Source: Myxococcus xanthus
Lineage (GTDB): Bacteria; Myxococcota; Myxococcia; Myxococcales; Myxococcaceae
Direction: 5' to 3'
Assembly: GCF_013116825.1 (NCBI RefSeq)
Contig: NZ_JABFNS010000103.1
Coordinates: 1-34,015 of the forward strand
Length of the DNA stretch: 34,015 nucleotides
Under the pieces are notes generated by a model that ran no database searches, was not told the origin of the DNA, and worked only from the letters and a program-made list of their open reading frames with translations. Shown here one piece after another: positions 33,970-34,015 of the stretch (position 1 is its first letter; each line of letters opens with the position of its first letter). Both the position numbers and the translations under genes were made by a program.

Positions 33970-34015
33970 CTGGCGCACCAGGTCGCCCTTGGTGATGTAG
34001 CCGTCCACCCCGACC
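33934..34015 (-). CDS. C-terminus of a receiver-domain protein (probably hybrid CheA), partial
   Basis: Only the last 26 codons are inside the window, ending VGVDGYITKGDLVRQDLVDVVRRLLG. VDGYI-K is the typical final beta-strand and helix of a CheY-like receiver domain. Position upstream of cheB and cheR on the same strand suggests a CheA with a C-terminal receiver, common in Myxococcus Che clusters. Compared with the orphan tail at 31173-31238, it has five extra residues (a 15-base internal duplication around CACCAGGTC). Confidence 0.7.
   Translation of the reverse strand, partial: VGVDGYITKGDLVRQDLVDVVRRLLG

Overview
The window comes from a high-GC delta-type social bacterium, almost certainly Myxococcus (M. 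xanthus or a very close relative). The anchor is an mrpA-mrpB-mrpC locus. The mrpC product has the 248-residue length of MrpC and an internal Met26 where the short form MrpC2 is known to begin. Coding density and GC at third codon positions are high. There is no tRNA, rRNA, CRISPR array or recognisable transposase.

Layout. 1-2400: a polytopic membrane protein, a TipA-type MerR regulator with a textbook MerR promoter, and a lone Flp-type pilin. 2500-8900: a membrane-anchored spermidine-synthase-like protein, divergent from mrpA-mrpB (two-component pair) and then mrpC (CRP-family developmental regulator). The mrpC leader carries two paired palindromes, two MrpC-type boxes and a sigma-54 promoter. 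9000-14200: a SUKH-like protein, phenylalanine hydroxylase, a LysR regulator and, divergent from it, an LTA-synthase/YejM-like sulfatase-fold membrane protein. 14200-17600: a deletion-fused gene remnant, a HEAT-repeat protein and a von Willebrand A protein. 17700-25200: a membrane MutS-like ATPase, a FadN/FadA-type beta-oxidation pair behind a perfect operator palindrome, and an M1 aminopeptidase. 25200-28650: a DpnA-like DNA methyltransferase, ribosomal protein L31, a probable selenoprotein and a TPR lipoprotein. 28700-34015: cheR and cheB, then a 2.76-kb foreign-looking insert bracketed by a duplicated cheA-type 3' end, and the real receiver tail at the window edge.

Most interesting observation: the exported metallophosphatase-like gene at 26658-27803 is interrupted in frame by TGA at codon 45, in a Cys-Gly-(TGA) context. 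An RNA hairpin follows with its GGUCUG loop exactly 18 nt after the TGA. From memory, that is the same loop and spacing as the E. coli fdhF SECIS element. The reading frame continues with good coding character on the far side. I read this as a selenoprotein that an automatic annotation would split or truncate.

Second: the cheA-cheB junction holds 2.76 kb containing two genes of unlike codon usage, flanked by 54-bp direct repeats (52/54 identical) of the receiver-domain 3' end. This geometry resembles an element integrated at a gene's 3' end, but no integrase is present.
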